41,009 bases of DNA, from the NCBI GenBank assembly GCA_028710565.1, contig JAQTTV010000028.1, positions 1 to 41,009 on the forward strand, read 5' to 3'. Positions 9,792 through 18,039 of the stretch are shown here, piece by piece. The stretch comes from Gallionella sp. GTDB lineage: Bacteria; Pseudomonadota; Gammaproteobacteria; Burkholderiales; Gallionellaceae. Position 1 is the stretch's first letter, and each line of letters opens with the position of its first letter. The notes beneath the pieces were generated by a model that saw nothing but the letters and a program-made list of their open reading frames with translations, had not been told where the DNA came from and ran no database searches. A program made the translations under genes and the position numbers.

Positions 9792-10607
9792 ATGCCAGGA
9801 CAAGCGATTAAACATCATTACATCCCACAATTTATTCTTCGGAAGTTCTGCAATGAGTCAGGTCAACTTCATATCTACAATAGCCAATACAAAAAAATAA
9901 ACCCAAAAACATTTACACCAAAACAAGTCTGCTATGAACCTGATCTTCACACTCTGATACACGGAAATGAAAAGTTTTTCGACATAGAAACAGGTTACTC
10001 AAAATTAGAAGGAGAATTCTCTGAAATGCTTACCAAGATTGAAGAATATGTTGATGATAATTCAATGCTAGATGAGATTCATCAGAGTGAAGATGCCGCA
10101 AAAATTATCAATTTCTTCATCGTACTTTCATTTTGGAGAAATCCAGCTCGCAGCAAACTGGCGGCGCGCGCGCGGAGAAACCTACGTCAACTCTACAATC
10201 ATGCCAGTAAAGAAAATAAAGCAATGGTTGAATATGAAAGAAAATTCTTACATGATATTGAAAGAAAGGGGGGAAAGATTAGCGAACAAGCTTCACAATT
10301 TCTCTTTTTACCACTACTCACAGCCCAGTTAGATGGGAAAATTATTGGAGATTGCTGGTTTTATAAGTCAAGTGCAGAGCTCATTTTATCGGAAGACCCA
10401 ATATATTTTTCTTCAATAAATGACAACTTTGTATTGGATGGAGATATTTACCTTCCAATATCGCCGAACTTATGCATCACAAATTCACCATCGAAAATCG
10501 CTGATTTTCAAAAATTCATTTTTAGCAACTCACGGCATAAAGTCATTGCTCGCTCACGGGAAATCTTGGAAGACAACTGTAGAATAAACGGGGTGTCGCT
10601 CTGTTAA
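9792..10607 (+). CDS. DUF4238 domain protein
   Basis: 271 residues, recognised by the N-terminal KHHYIPQFILRKFC (7-20), the hallmark of DUF4238. The remainder is mixed alpha/beta with LPISPNLCI near the end, typical of the family. No enzymatic activity is established that I can name. Codons are visibly A/T-rich (many AAA, AAT, ATT) compared with pgm before it and prmC after it, and the gene is bracketed by hairpin repeats, which suggests acquisition. A defence-related role has to be treated as open. Confidence 0.85.
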   Translation: MPGQAIKHHYIPQFILRKFCNESGQLHIYNSQYKKINPKTFTPKQVCYEPDLHTLIHGNEKFFDIETGYSKLEGEFSEMLTKIEEYVDDNSMLDEIHQSEDAAKIINFFIVLSFWRNPARSKLAARARRNLRQLYNHASKENKAMVEYERKFLHDIERKGGKISEQASQFLFLPLLTAQLDGKIIGDCWFYKSSAELILSEDPIYFSSINDNFVLDGDIYLPISPNLCITNSPSKIADFQKFIFSNSRHKVIARSREILEDNCRINGVSLC

Positions 10608-10617
10608 TAGCCCGCAC

Positions 10618-10643
10618 TAGGGCACAATCATTATTGCGCCCTA
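10618..10643. repeat. hairpin TAGGGCACAAT...ATTGCGCCCTA
   Basis: An 11-bp stem with one A/C mismatch and a 4-nt loop, just after the DUF4238 stop. Without a T-run it is a weak terminator candidate. Nearly the same hairpin follows the protease gene at 24435 (TAGCGCGCAATCGTTATTGC). Confidence 0.6.
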
Positions 10644-10701
10644 TGTGATGCTCAACACTACTCCTCTCTAAGACGCAACAATCACAAACAAAACCAAATC
10701 A

Positions 10702-11559
10702 ATGGACATAACAATGGACACTCAATTCAAAACACTTTTCTCTAGCAGTTCCTTTTTAAATGATCTCGTCGATTTGTCTGTCGATGCAGGTCGAGCCATC
10801 ATGGAGATTTACCAAGGTGAGCACATTGAGGTAACAGGCAAGGCGGATGATTCTCCCTTGACGCTTGCTGATTTGGCATCACATCGTGTGATTGTGGCGG
10901 GGTTGCACAAGTTGACGCCTGATATACCTGTACTCTCTGAAGAAGCGGCAGACATTGCCTATTCTGAACGTCAAAATTGGGTACGTTATTGGTTGATTGA
11001 TCCACTGGATGGCACCAAGGAGTTTATTAAGCGTAATGGTGAATTTACCGTCAACATCGCGCTCATTGAGAACGGCGCGCCTATTCTCGGCGTGGTTTAC
11101 GCACCCGTATTGAATGTGTGTTACTACGCGGCTCCTAAGTTGGGGGCTTTTGTGCGACGGGATTCGGGTGAACCACAAGCCATCAAAGTGAACTATCCTG
11201 ACATAGGCGAAACGCTGAAGGTCGTTGCCAGTCGCTCACATCGTGATGCGCGTACTGAAACTTTATTGGCGAACTTAGACCGCTACGAGTGCATCAGCAT
11301 GGGCAGTTCACTTAAACTTTGCTTAGTCGCGGAAGGTGCGGCACATTTTTATCCCCGTCTTGCCCCCACCATGGAATGGGACACAGCCGCTGCGCATGCG
11401 GTTGTCAACGAGGCAGGGGGTGTGGTGTGCGACTTAAGTCTGAATGTGTTGCGATACAACAAAGAGGATATGCATAACCCAGAATTTTTGGTGCTGCCAG
11501 AAAATAGCCCGAATATTGAAAACACATTACTCCGTCAAATGAAACCCTCTTTATCGTAA
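10702..11559 (+). CDS. cysQ: 3'(2'),5'-bisphosphate nucleotidase
   Basis: 285 aa, magnesium-dependent phosphatase of the inositol-monophosphatase fold. CysQ removes 3'-phosphoadenosine 5'-phosphate, a by-product of sulfate assimilation. Metal ligands: LSEEAAD (Glu80/81), IDPLDGTKEF (Asp100, Asp103) and MEWDTAAAHAVV near residue 225. GSSLKLCLVAEGAAHFYPR is the CysQ-type substrate block. Start choice is uncertain: ATG 10702 and ATG 10714 both lack a clear ribosome site. No other sulfur-assimilation genes are adjacent. Confidence 0.93.
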   Translation: MDITMDTQFKTLFSSSSFLNDLVDLSVDAGRAIMEIYQGEHIEVTGKADDSPLTLADLASHRVIVAGLHKLTPDIPVLSEEAADIAYSERQNWVRYWLIDPLDGTKEFIKRNGEFTVNIALIENGAPILGVVYAPVLNVCYYAAPKLGAFVRRDSGEPQAIKVNYPDIGETLKVVASRSHRDARTETLLANLDRYECISMGSSLKLCLVAEGAAHFYPRLAPTMEWDTAAAHAVVNEAGGVVCDLSLNVLRYNKEDMHNPEFLVLPENSPNIENTLLRQMKPSLS

Positions 11560-11613
11560 TCAAATTTGCGGTGAGATTGCGGAGTCTTACGGCGCAGTTT
11601 ACGGGTTGCCATA

Positions 11614-11677
11614 GCTTGGGCTGTGGCACAAAACCCAATATTTACCGCATGATTTGTTGTGCTGCGCTCAACCCACC
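11614..11677. repeat. degenerate copy of the GTAGGTTGGG hairpin repeat
   Basis: CTTGGGCTGTGGCACAAAAC...TTTACCGCATGATTTGTTG...GCTCAACCCA aligns with 9652-9727, including the centre. It lies between cysQ and the secreted trefoil protein. The remaining 11678-11849 shows no gene. Confidence 0.55.
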
Positions 11678-11849
11678 GCACGGGCTTTCAGCCGATTTGC
11701 ACAGGTTCAATGACGGTTCTTCAAAGATAAAAATTCTTGGCAGTAGGGGTGGTTATCCTGTACATTGGAGCTGGTATCCACGGACGTGGTTATCCAGCTA
11801 AGATTCAGTCGCATTCGTCTATCCCCCATTTTCTTTGGAGACGCATATC

Positions 11850-12902
11850 ATGATCAAAACTTCCGCATCCTCTCCGTTGTCACCAACATCCATTTCAGCA
11901 TTGCTACATAGACCATTCACCACATTGGGACGAATGTGCTTGGTCTTGGTGGCGACATGTGGCTTGTTTTTTTCTGGCGTGACTCATGCTCGAGCGAACA
12001 TAGGTGACATCGTGCAGCTAAAATCGGTGAATTACACAGACCGCTATGTGCGTCATCGAAACTACATGGGTGAATTGACCCCTGTTGCATCTGATGGCGA
12101 CAAGAAGGACGCTAGTTTTATCACCCGTTCTGGGCTAGCGGGTATGGGAGTATCTTTTGAATCCGTCAATTTCCCAGGATATTTTCTGCGTCACCAAAAC
12201 TTTGAGATCAAGCTCCATCAGCGTGAGGAATCGGATCTCTACAAGAAGGATGCGACCTTCATTGATGAGCGTGGTCTAGCTGGGAAAGGGCGGTCATTTG
12301 AGTCGGTTAACTTCCCTGGTTTCTACTTGCGACACTGCGATTTCAGGATGTTTATTGACAACAATAGACACGGGAATGCGGCTTGCAACCCCTCTGAGTC
12401 TGTCTTCGAGGCGGACGTGAGCTTTGACGTGATCGGCATGCGTGATCAAGATAAAACGATACAAATGAGATCGGTGAATTACACAGATCGCTATGTGCGT
12501 CATCGCAACTATTTAGGTGAATTGACCCCTGTTGCATCTGATGGCGACAAGAAGGACGCTAGTTTTATCACCCGTCCTGGACTAGCTGGCACGGGTGTCT
12601 CTTTTGAATCCGTCAATTATCCAGGATATTTTCTGCGTCACCAAAACTTTGAGATCAAGCTCCACCAACGTGAAGAGTCTGATCTTTACAAGAAAGATGC
12701 CACCTTCATTGATGAGCGCGGGTTGGCTGGTAAAGGGCGGTCATTTGAGTCGGTTAATTTCCCTGGTTTCTACTTGCGACATTGCGAGTTCAGGATGTTT
12801 ATCGACAACAATAGACATGGGAATGCAGCTTGCAACCCCTCTGAGTCTGTCTTCAAGGCGGACGTGAGCTTTGAAATTATGAGTGAATCTGCTCAGCCGT
12901 AA
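11850..12902 (+). CDS. secreted protein with two tandem AbfB-type beta-trefoils
   Basis: 350 aa, exported. There is a long N-region, a hydrophobic core CLVLVATCGLFFSGVTHARA and probable cleavage before NIGD. The mature part is two 149-residue copies of an arabinofuranosidase-B (AbfB) type domain. Each copy has three roughly 47-residue units: SVNYTDRYVRHRNY, SVNFPGYFLRHQNF and SVNFPGFYLRHCDF, as expected for a beta-trefoil. No catalytic domain is attached, so it is probably a carbohydrate-binding or adhesive secreted protein. I chose ATG 11850 over the in-frame TTG at 11835 because GGAGA fits it. A terminator follows at 12927. Confidence 0.88.
   Translation: MIKTSASSPLSPTSISALLHRPFTTLGRMCLVLVATCGLFFSGVTHARANIGDIVQLKSVNYTDRYVRHRNYMGELTPVASDGDKKDASFITRSGLAGMGVSFESVNFPGYFLRHQNFEIKLHQREESDLYKKDATFIDERGLAGKGRSFESVNFPGFYLRHCDFRMFIDNNRHGNAACNPSESVFEADVSFDVIGMRDQDKTIQMRSVNYTDRYVRHRNYLGELTPVASDGDKKDASFITRPGLAGTGVSFESVNYPGYFLRHQNFEIKLHQREESDLYKKDATFIDERGLAGKGRSFESVNFPGFYLRHCEFRMFIDNNRHGNAACNPSESVFKADVSFEIMSESAQP
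12024..12892 (+). repeat. 447-bp direct tandem duplication inside the AbfB-type gene
   Basis: TCGGTGAATTACACAGA begins at 12024 and again at 12471, a period of 447 bp (149 codons). The copies differ by scattered, mostly silent changes. Identity is high at the DNA level, well above what protein constraint alone would keep, indicating recent duplication or gene conversion. Confidence 0.9.
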
Positions 12903-12926
12903 TCAAGTGAAATCCATCAGCGTAGG

Positions 12927-12955
12927 GTGGGTTCACCGTTAGGTAACCCACTTTT
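12927..12955 (+). terminator. rho-independent terminator after the AbfB-type gene
   Basis: GTGGGTT (12927-12933) pairs with AACCCAC (12945-12951), extended inside by ACC/GGT around a GTTA loop, and is followed directly by TTTT. It lies 25 nt after the stop codon. A second inverted repeat, GGCAGTTT/AAACTGCC (12970-12993), follows immediately before prmC. Confidence 0.75.
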
Positions 12956-13001
12956 ATCCAAATCAAACGGCAGTTTGCCGCGCGAAACTGCCTTGCCCAC
13001 C

Positions 13002-13853
13002 ATGCCCACTTTATCCCACCACCTAAAACACGACACCCCCCGCCTGCAACACGCCTTAGCATTGGACTTTTCCACGGCGCGGATTGAGGTGCAATGCTTG
13101 TTGCAGCACGTTTTGCGGGTGAATCGGGCGTATTTGATGACCTATCCCGAACGGGAGTTGAATGCGGCGGAATTATCGGCATACAGCGCGTTGTTGGAGC
13201 GGCGGTTGCAAGGTGAGCCGATGGCGTATTTGTTTGGCGAGCGGGAGTTTTATGGGCTGATGTTCAAGGTGACTTCCGCGACGCTGATTCCGCGCCCTGA
13301 TACGGAGTTGTTGGTGGAACTGGCGTTGGCGCGCATTCCGCAAGGAAAGCCTTGCCGCGTGTTGGACATGGGCACAGGCAGCGGGGCGATTGCCGTTAGC
13401 CTTGCCTATCACCGTCCCGAAGCCGATGTTACCGCCGTGGATGCCAGTTCCGATGCGCTTGCAGTGGCACAAGACAATGCGAACCGATTGTTGAAAAATG
13501 GAAATTTGCACTGTTTGTCCAGCAACTGGTTCAGCGCATTGGATGGCGAACGCTACCACGTCATCGTGTCCAACCCGCCCTACATACGCGCCGCCGACCC
13601 GCATTTGCAACAAGGCGACGTGCGCCACGAACCACTAACTGCTTTGGCATCAGGCGAGGACGGCTTCAGCGACCTGCGTCATATCATCACCCACGCCCCC
13701 GCGCACCTGCATTCCGAGGGTTGGTTGTTGTTAGAACACGGCTACGACCAAGCCGAAACCGTGCGAGCATTGTTGCAACAAGCTGGTTTTAAAGCAATTT
13801 TTTCAGAACGCGATTTGGCAGGGATAGCACGCGTATCGGGTGGACAAATTTAA
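13002..13853 (+). CDS. prmC: release-factor glutamine N5-methyltransferase
   Basis: 283 aa. PrmC methylates the glutamine of the GGQ motif in release factors RF1/RF2 using S-adenosylmethionine. The SAM motif is VLDMGTGSGAIAVSLA (120-134) and the catalytic motif VSNPPYI (189-195). PLTALASGEDG and LLLEHGYDQ are PrmC-specific. ATG 13002 gives the usual family length; 12927 would add residues encoded by the terminator. It is separated here from prfA, which does not appear in the window. Confidence 0.95.
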   Translation: MPTLSHHLKHDTPRLQHALALDFSTARIEVQCLLQHVLRVNRAYLMTYPERELNAAELSAYSALLERRLQGEPMAYLFGEREFYGLMFKVTSATLIPRPDTELLVELALARIPQGKPCRVLDMGTGSGAIAVSLAYHRPEADVTAVDASSDALAVAQDNANRLLKNGNLHCLSSNWFSALDGERYHVIVSNPPYIRAADPHLQQGDVRHEPLTALASGEDGFSDLRHIITHAPAHLHSEGWLLLEHGYDQAETVRALLQQAGFKAIFSERDLAGIARVSGGQI

Positions 13854-13914
13854 TAAACGAACGAGGCAGTTTTTAGCATGATAATGACGAAGTAAAACTC
13901 ATATTGAGAACGCC

Positions 13915-14687
13915 ATGCCCACCAAATCCCCCGTCCTATTTGTCTCCCACGGTGCGCCAGATGCACTTTTAAAAGCCCCTGAAACACTCGCCTGCTGGCG
14001 TCTAAAATTCACACACCCTCGGCGATTTTGGTGATTTCGGCACATTGGGAAGCGCGTTGTGCGACGGTGAGTTTATCCGCCGCGCCTGAAACCATACATG
14101 ATTTTTCAGGGTTTTCTCGCGAGTTGTACGACTTACAGTATCCCGCACAAGGCGCGCCTGACTTGACGAAACGGGTGGTGGAGCGATTGTCTGCGGCGAG
14201 GATTACCGTAGAAACACACCCGAGTAGAGGGCTGGATCATGGCGCGTGGGTGCCGCTTTCGGTGCTATTTCCTCAGGCGGACATTCCCGTCACGCAATTG
14301 TCACTGGCACACAATGGCAGTCCCACTGAACACTATCAACTGGGCTTAGCCTTATCGTCATTACGGGGAGAGGGCGTGCTGATTGTCGCGTCTGGCGCGA
14401 TTACCCATAATTTTGCTTGGCTAGATTGGCGTTCGCAAAGCGAGCCTTTGCCCAAAGCGCAGATTTTTACCGATTGGGTGGCTGATCGTTTAGCGGCGCA
14501 AGACCTCCCTGCCCTGCTCAATTACCGCGATGCGCCTTACGGGGCGGAAGCCCATCCCACGGAAGAACATTTTTTACCGCTGTTTATTGCACTCGGCGCA
14601 GCACAGGGTCATGCTCCTACGCGCTATTGCCCACCCTTCACTTATGGCAGTTTGGCAATGGATGCGTATCTTTGGTCAGGCAACTGA
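13915..14687 (+). pseudogene. ygiD: frameshifted YgiD-type extradiol dioxygenase (LigB superfamily)
   Basis: The protein is split by one frameshift. The first frame, from ATG 13915, reads MPTKSPVLFVSHGAPDALLK. The second frame picks up at about 13995 with RLLASKIHTPSAILVISAHW and runs to 14687. Both metal-site histidines (SHGAP and SAHWE), as well as LDHGAWVPL and SGAITHNF, match the 4,5-DOPA-extradiol-dioxygenase/YgiD family. Adding one base between roughly 13985 and 14005 restores one frame of about 257 codons, near the family's usual length. Either a real inactivating deletion or a sequencing error. A GTG at 14028 would give a protein lacking both metal-binding N-terminal segments. Confidence 0.85.
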
Positions 14688-14829
14688 GAACCTGTTTACG
14701 ATCTTACTGCGAGGCCGTGATCGAGGCTCATGCGCGGCTCAAAATCCTCATTTACACATGTAAACTGCGGTTTCTGCGCTGCTCTTCGCCCCGCTGACGA
14801 CCTCTCGCTACAGATCGTAAACAGGTTCT
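14687..14829. mobile_element. 143-bp palindromic MITE-like element
   Basis: A perfect 18-bp terminal inverted repeat, AGAACCTGTTTACGATCT, lies at 14687-14704 with its complement at 14812-14829. The arms continue imperfectly inward (GCGAGGCCG versus CGACCTCTCGC). A central TTTACAcaTGTAAA closes the fold. It has no coding capacity. The left end overlaps the last base of the dioxygenase stop codon. It is likely a non-autonomous element; no transposase with these ends is in the window. Confidence 0.75.
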
Positions 14830-14888
14830 GGGGAGATTCAAGTACGGCACGACGAATAGGAATCTCACCTACGAACCAAGCAAAATCC

Positions 14889-15941
14889 TTACCCCTTTCG
14901 GACCGATGGACCCGCCCCAACATTGCTCGCTTCCATCCATCTCTTGATGCGTCTTGCATCTTCAATACGAGCGGTCTTTCCTTGAGAATCCAGCAACACG
15001 ATAATCACGGGACGTTTGTTGATGCGAGCTTCCATCACTAAGCAACGTCCCGCTTCGCTGATAAAACCTGTTTTACTCACGCCAATGTCCCAAGAGTCGC
15101 TACGCACCAGCGGATTGGTATTGTTAAACATCAACTCTTTCCCTGCTTTCGCATTGACGGTATGGCTGGAGGTGGTGGTGAACTGACGTATCGTCCCGTA
15201 TTTACGGGCGGCGGCAACCATTTTGACTAAATCTCGCGCAGTGGACACATTATCGCTATTTAACCCCGTTGGATCGCGGAAATAGGTGTTTTGCATCCCC
15301 AGTTCTTTGGCTTTGGCATTCATCGCTGCGATAGCAGCTTTTCTGCCCCCAGGATAGGTGCGCGCCAACGCGGCGGCGGCGCGGTTTTCCGATGACATCA
15401 ACGCCAACTTCATCAGCTCACTGCGTTTGAAAGTCAGCCCCACGCTGAGACGAGAGTGCGTACCCTTTAATACATCCACATCAGCAGTGTCCACACTCAC
15501 GCGTTTGTCCATGGGCAATTTAGCATCCAACACCACCATGGCAGTCATCAACTTGGTGATCGACGCTATCGGTGCAACCATCTGCGCATTTTTTTGGTAC
15601 AACAGCTTTTGAGTTTTTTCGTCAAAAATCAAGGCGATATTGGAATCCAATTGCGGCAATTTACCGTCAAATCGCGGCAGCTGAGCCTCCTGCTCGACCT
15701 GTTTTTTTGACCGCTGTGGGGATTTAAAAACCAATTGTGATGATTTTCCCGCTAATTTGGCAGATTTTGGCGCGGGCTTAATCAACAATGCGGGGGATTT
15801 TCTATCCAATCCCAATCTTTTGAGTGTGGCAGGATCGGGTGCGGGACCATCCTCTACAAATCGAATTTTGTCGGCATGCGCACTCATGATGCACATGGAT
15901 AAGGCTAAGCAACCCAAAGCCTGTTTTATTATTTTCTTCAT
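14889..15941 (-). CDS. pbpG: D-alanyl-D-alanine endopeptidase (PBP7-like)
   Basis: 350 aa periplasmic low-molecular-mass penicillin-binding protein of the S11 family, cutting peptidoglycan cross-links. Signal peptide: MKKIIKQALGCLALSMCIMS, probably cleaved after AHA (residue 23). A proline/lysine-rich linker reaches to about residue 95. Catalytic motifs follow in order: SITK (127-130), SEN (184-186) and KTG in GVSKTGFISEAG near 290. I chose ATG 15941, with GGGAGAG upstream, over GTG 15944. Longer than typical PBP7 because of the linker. Confidence 0.92.
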   Translation of the reverse strand: MKKIIKQALGCLALSMCIMSAHADKIRFVEDGPAPDPATLKRLGLDRKSPALLIKPAPKSAKLAGKSSQLVFKSPQRSKKQVEQEAQLPRFDGKLPQLDSNIALIFDEKTQKLLYQKNAQMVAPIASITKLMTAMVVLDAKLPMDKRVSVDTADVDVLKGTHSRLSVGLTFKRSELMKLALMSSENRAAAALARTYPGGRKAAIAAMNAKAKELGMQNTYFRDPTGLNSDNVSTARDLVKMVAAARKYGTIRQFTTTSSHTVNAKAGKELMFNNTNPLVRSDSWDIGVSKTGFISEAGRCLVMEARINKRPVIIVLLDSQGKTARIEDARRIKRWMEASNVGAGPSVRKG

Positions 15942-16001
15942 CACTACTCTCCCTCAAAATTCACTGTACGCGATACGGCGATAAGTGAATTAACCTACAA
16001 T

Positions 16002-17777
16002 TTACAACTCTCCTTGCTGCTGAAGATTCCATAACTGCGCGTAACTACCCGCTTTTTCTAATAATGCCCGATGTGTACCACGCTCGATAATCCGACCATG
16101 CTCCATCACTAAAATCTGATCCGCTTCCACCACCGTGGATAAACGATGCGCAATCACCAACGTGGTGCGATTGCGCGCAATCTGGAATAACTCGGCTTGA
16201 ATGGCTTTTTCAGATTTTGAATCCAACGCCGAGGTTGCCTCATCAAAAATCAATATCGCAGGATTCTTCAAAATCGCACGCGCAATCGCCACCCTTTGCT
16301 TTTCCCCGCCTGACAATTTCAGACCACGTTCGCCCACTGTAGCATCATAACCTTGTGGCAATGACTCAATAAAATCATGAATATGCGCCGCCTGTGCCGC
16401 CGCAATCACTTCATCCCGCGAAGCACTGGGGCGACCGTAGGCGATATTGTAATAAATAGTGTCATTAAACAACACGGTATCTTGCGGCACGATGCCAATC
16501 GCGGCGCGTAAACTACTTTGACTGACTTGGCGAATATCTTGCCCGTTAATCTGAATACTGCCCGTGCCGACATCATAAAAGCGGAACAGCAAACGCGACA
16601 AAGTGGATTTCCCTGCCCCACTCGCCCCGACCACCGCGATGGTATGTCCCGCTGGAATATCAAAACTCACGCCCTTTAGAATCTCACGATCAGGATTATA
16701 GCCAAAATCGACTTGATCAAATCGCACCGAAGCTGTGCCGACGTGCAAAGTCTTCGCATCTGCCGCGTCTGCGATTTCATGGTGCTCGTGCAGCAAACGG
16801 AACATTTTTTCCATATCCGCCAAGGAATGGCGAATTTCCCGATACACAAACCCCAAGAAATGCAGCGGCATATACAGTTGCAGCATAAACACATTCACCA
16901 GCACCAAATCGCCCAGTGTCATTTTGCCAGACACCACTTGTTGCGCCGCCAACAACATCAAGCCCGTGATACCCACGGCGATAATCACACTTTGTCCCGC
17001 ATTCAACATCGCGAGCGAGGTTTGATTCTGCACCGCCGCCGTTTCCCACTTCTCCATATTGCGGTCATAGCGACGAGCTTCAAACTGCTCATTGCCGAAA
17101 TACTTGACCGTTTCATAGTTCAACAAACTATCAATCGCCCGCGTATTCGCCTTGGAATCCAAATCATTCATGGTGCGTCGCACCACCATACGCCATTCGG
17201 TAATAAACAAGGTAAAGGCTATATAAATCACCAACGTAATGAAGGTGATGATGGCAAACCACATATCGTATTTTTTCAGCAAAATCAACGCGACCAGCCC
17301 GATTTCCAGCAAAGTCGGCAAGATATTGAACAAGGTAAAGTTCAACAAAAAGCTAATGCCGCGTGTACCGCGCTCGATGTCTCGCGACACGCCGCCTGTT
17401 TGTCTGTCCAAATGAAAGCGCAAACTCAAGCTATGCAAATGTTCAAACACCTGCAACGCCACGCGGCGGATGGCGCGCTGGGTTACTTTGGCAAACACCG
17501 CATCGCGCAACTCACCAAACAAGGTGCTAAACAAGCGCAACAAGCCATAGCCCACAATCAAAAAGATCGGCACCACCAACACCGCGTGGGTTTTATCTAA
17601 CGCATCAATAATTTGCTTTAATACCAGCGGCACGGCGACGTTCGCCAGTTTAGCCGCCACCAGCAACACCATCGCAATAACGACTCGCCCTTTAAACTCC
17701 CACAAATACGGCAGCAACGACCGTATCGTTTGCCAATCATTTGGTTTTTCAGTCGTGGGCGGTGCGGCAGGACGCAT
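16002..17777 (-). CDS. Atm1-type ABC transporter, fused permease-ATPase
   Basis: 591 aa half-transporter acting as a homodimer in the inner membrane. An N-terminal six-helix domain (about 30-310) includes NYETVKYFGNEQFE (220-233), the signature of the Atm1/HMT1 heavy-metal and glutathione-conjugate exporter family. The ATPase has Walker A GASGAGKST (384-392), signature LSGGEKQRVAIA and Walker B ILIFDEATSALD. Family members export glutathione-linked iron-sulfur precursors or metal thiolates. It is transcribed in the same direction as pbpG, about 60 nt apart. Substrate not certain from sequence. Confidence 0.94.
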   Translation of the reverse strand: MRPAAPPTTEKPNDWQTIRSLLPYLWEFKGRVVIAMVLLVAAKLANVAVPLVLKQIIDALDKTHAVLVVPIFLIVGYGLLRLFSTLFGELRDAVFAKVTQRAIRRVALQVFEHLHSLSLRFHLDRQTGGVSRDIERGTRGISFLLNFTLFNILPTLLEIGLVALILLKKYDMWFAIITFITLVIYIAFTLFITEWRMVVRRTMNDLDSKANTRAIDSLLNYETVKYFGNEQFEARRYDRNMEKWETAAVQNQTSLAMLNAGQSVIIAVGITGLMLLAAQQVVSGKMTLGDLVLVNVFMLQLYMPLHFLGFVYREIRHSLADMEKMFRLLHEHHEIADAADAKTLHVGTASVRFDQVDFGYNPDREILKGVSFDIPAGHTIAVVGASGAGKSTLSRLLFRFYDVGTGSIQINGQDIRQVSQSSLRAAIGIVPQDTVLFNDTIYYNIAYGRPSASRDEVIAAAQAAHIHDFIESLPQGYDATVGERGLKLSGGEKQRVAIARAILKNPAILIFDEATSALDSKSEKAIQAELFQIARNRTTLVIAHRLSTVVEADQILVMEHGRIIERGTHRALLEKAGSYAQLWNLQQQGEL

Positions 17778-17903
17778 AAGAAATTGGCTTAAAAATAAGG
17801 GAGTCGATTATAGCCGCCCCTAGGCAGTTTCGTCGGACTAATCTTTGCCCTCCGCACACCCACGGGGACAAGATAACAATTAGCAATCAAGTGACTACAT
17901 CCA

Positions 17904-17926
17904 TTATAGAGGCACTGATTTATTCG
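17904..17926. repeat. dispersed repeat fragment CTGATTTATTCG
   Basis: TTATAGAGGCACTGATTTATTCG matches the arm of the element at 31798-31916 and the copy at 21688. It lies in the DUF2339 upstream region. The rest of 17778-18039 shows no gene. Confidence 0.5.
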
Positions 17927-18039
17927 TCAGCTCCGCCAAGCACCTGCTCCTACAACACCACAATTACACCATGGGTTTAGAATTGCTGCTAATATGCGCA
18001 GGCACGAAAACTTAGCATCTAACGAAAGCGAGGCACACC

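Noticed and set aside
16713..17600. 295-codon plus-strand open frame opposite the ABC transporter
   Set aside because: His/Gln-rich antisense shadow of the well-supported transporter gene; no start signals and no family resemblance.
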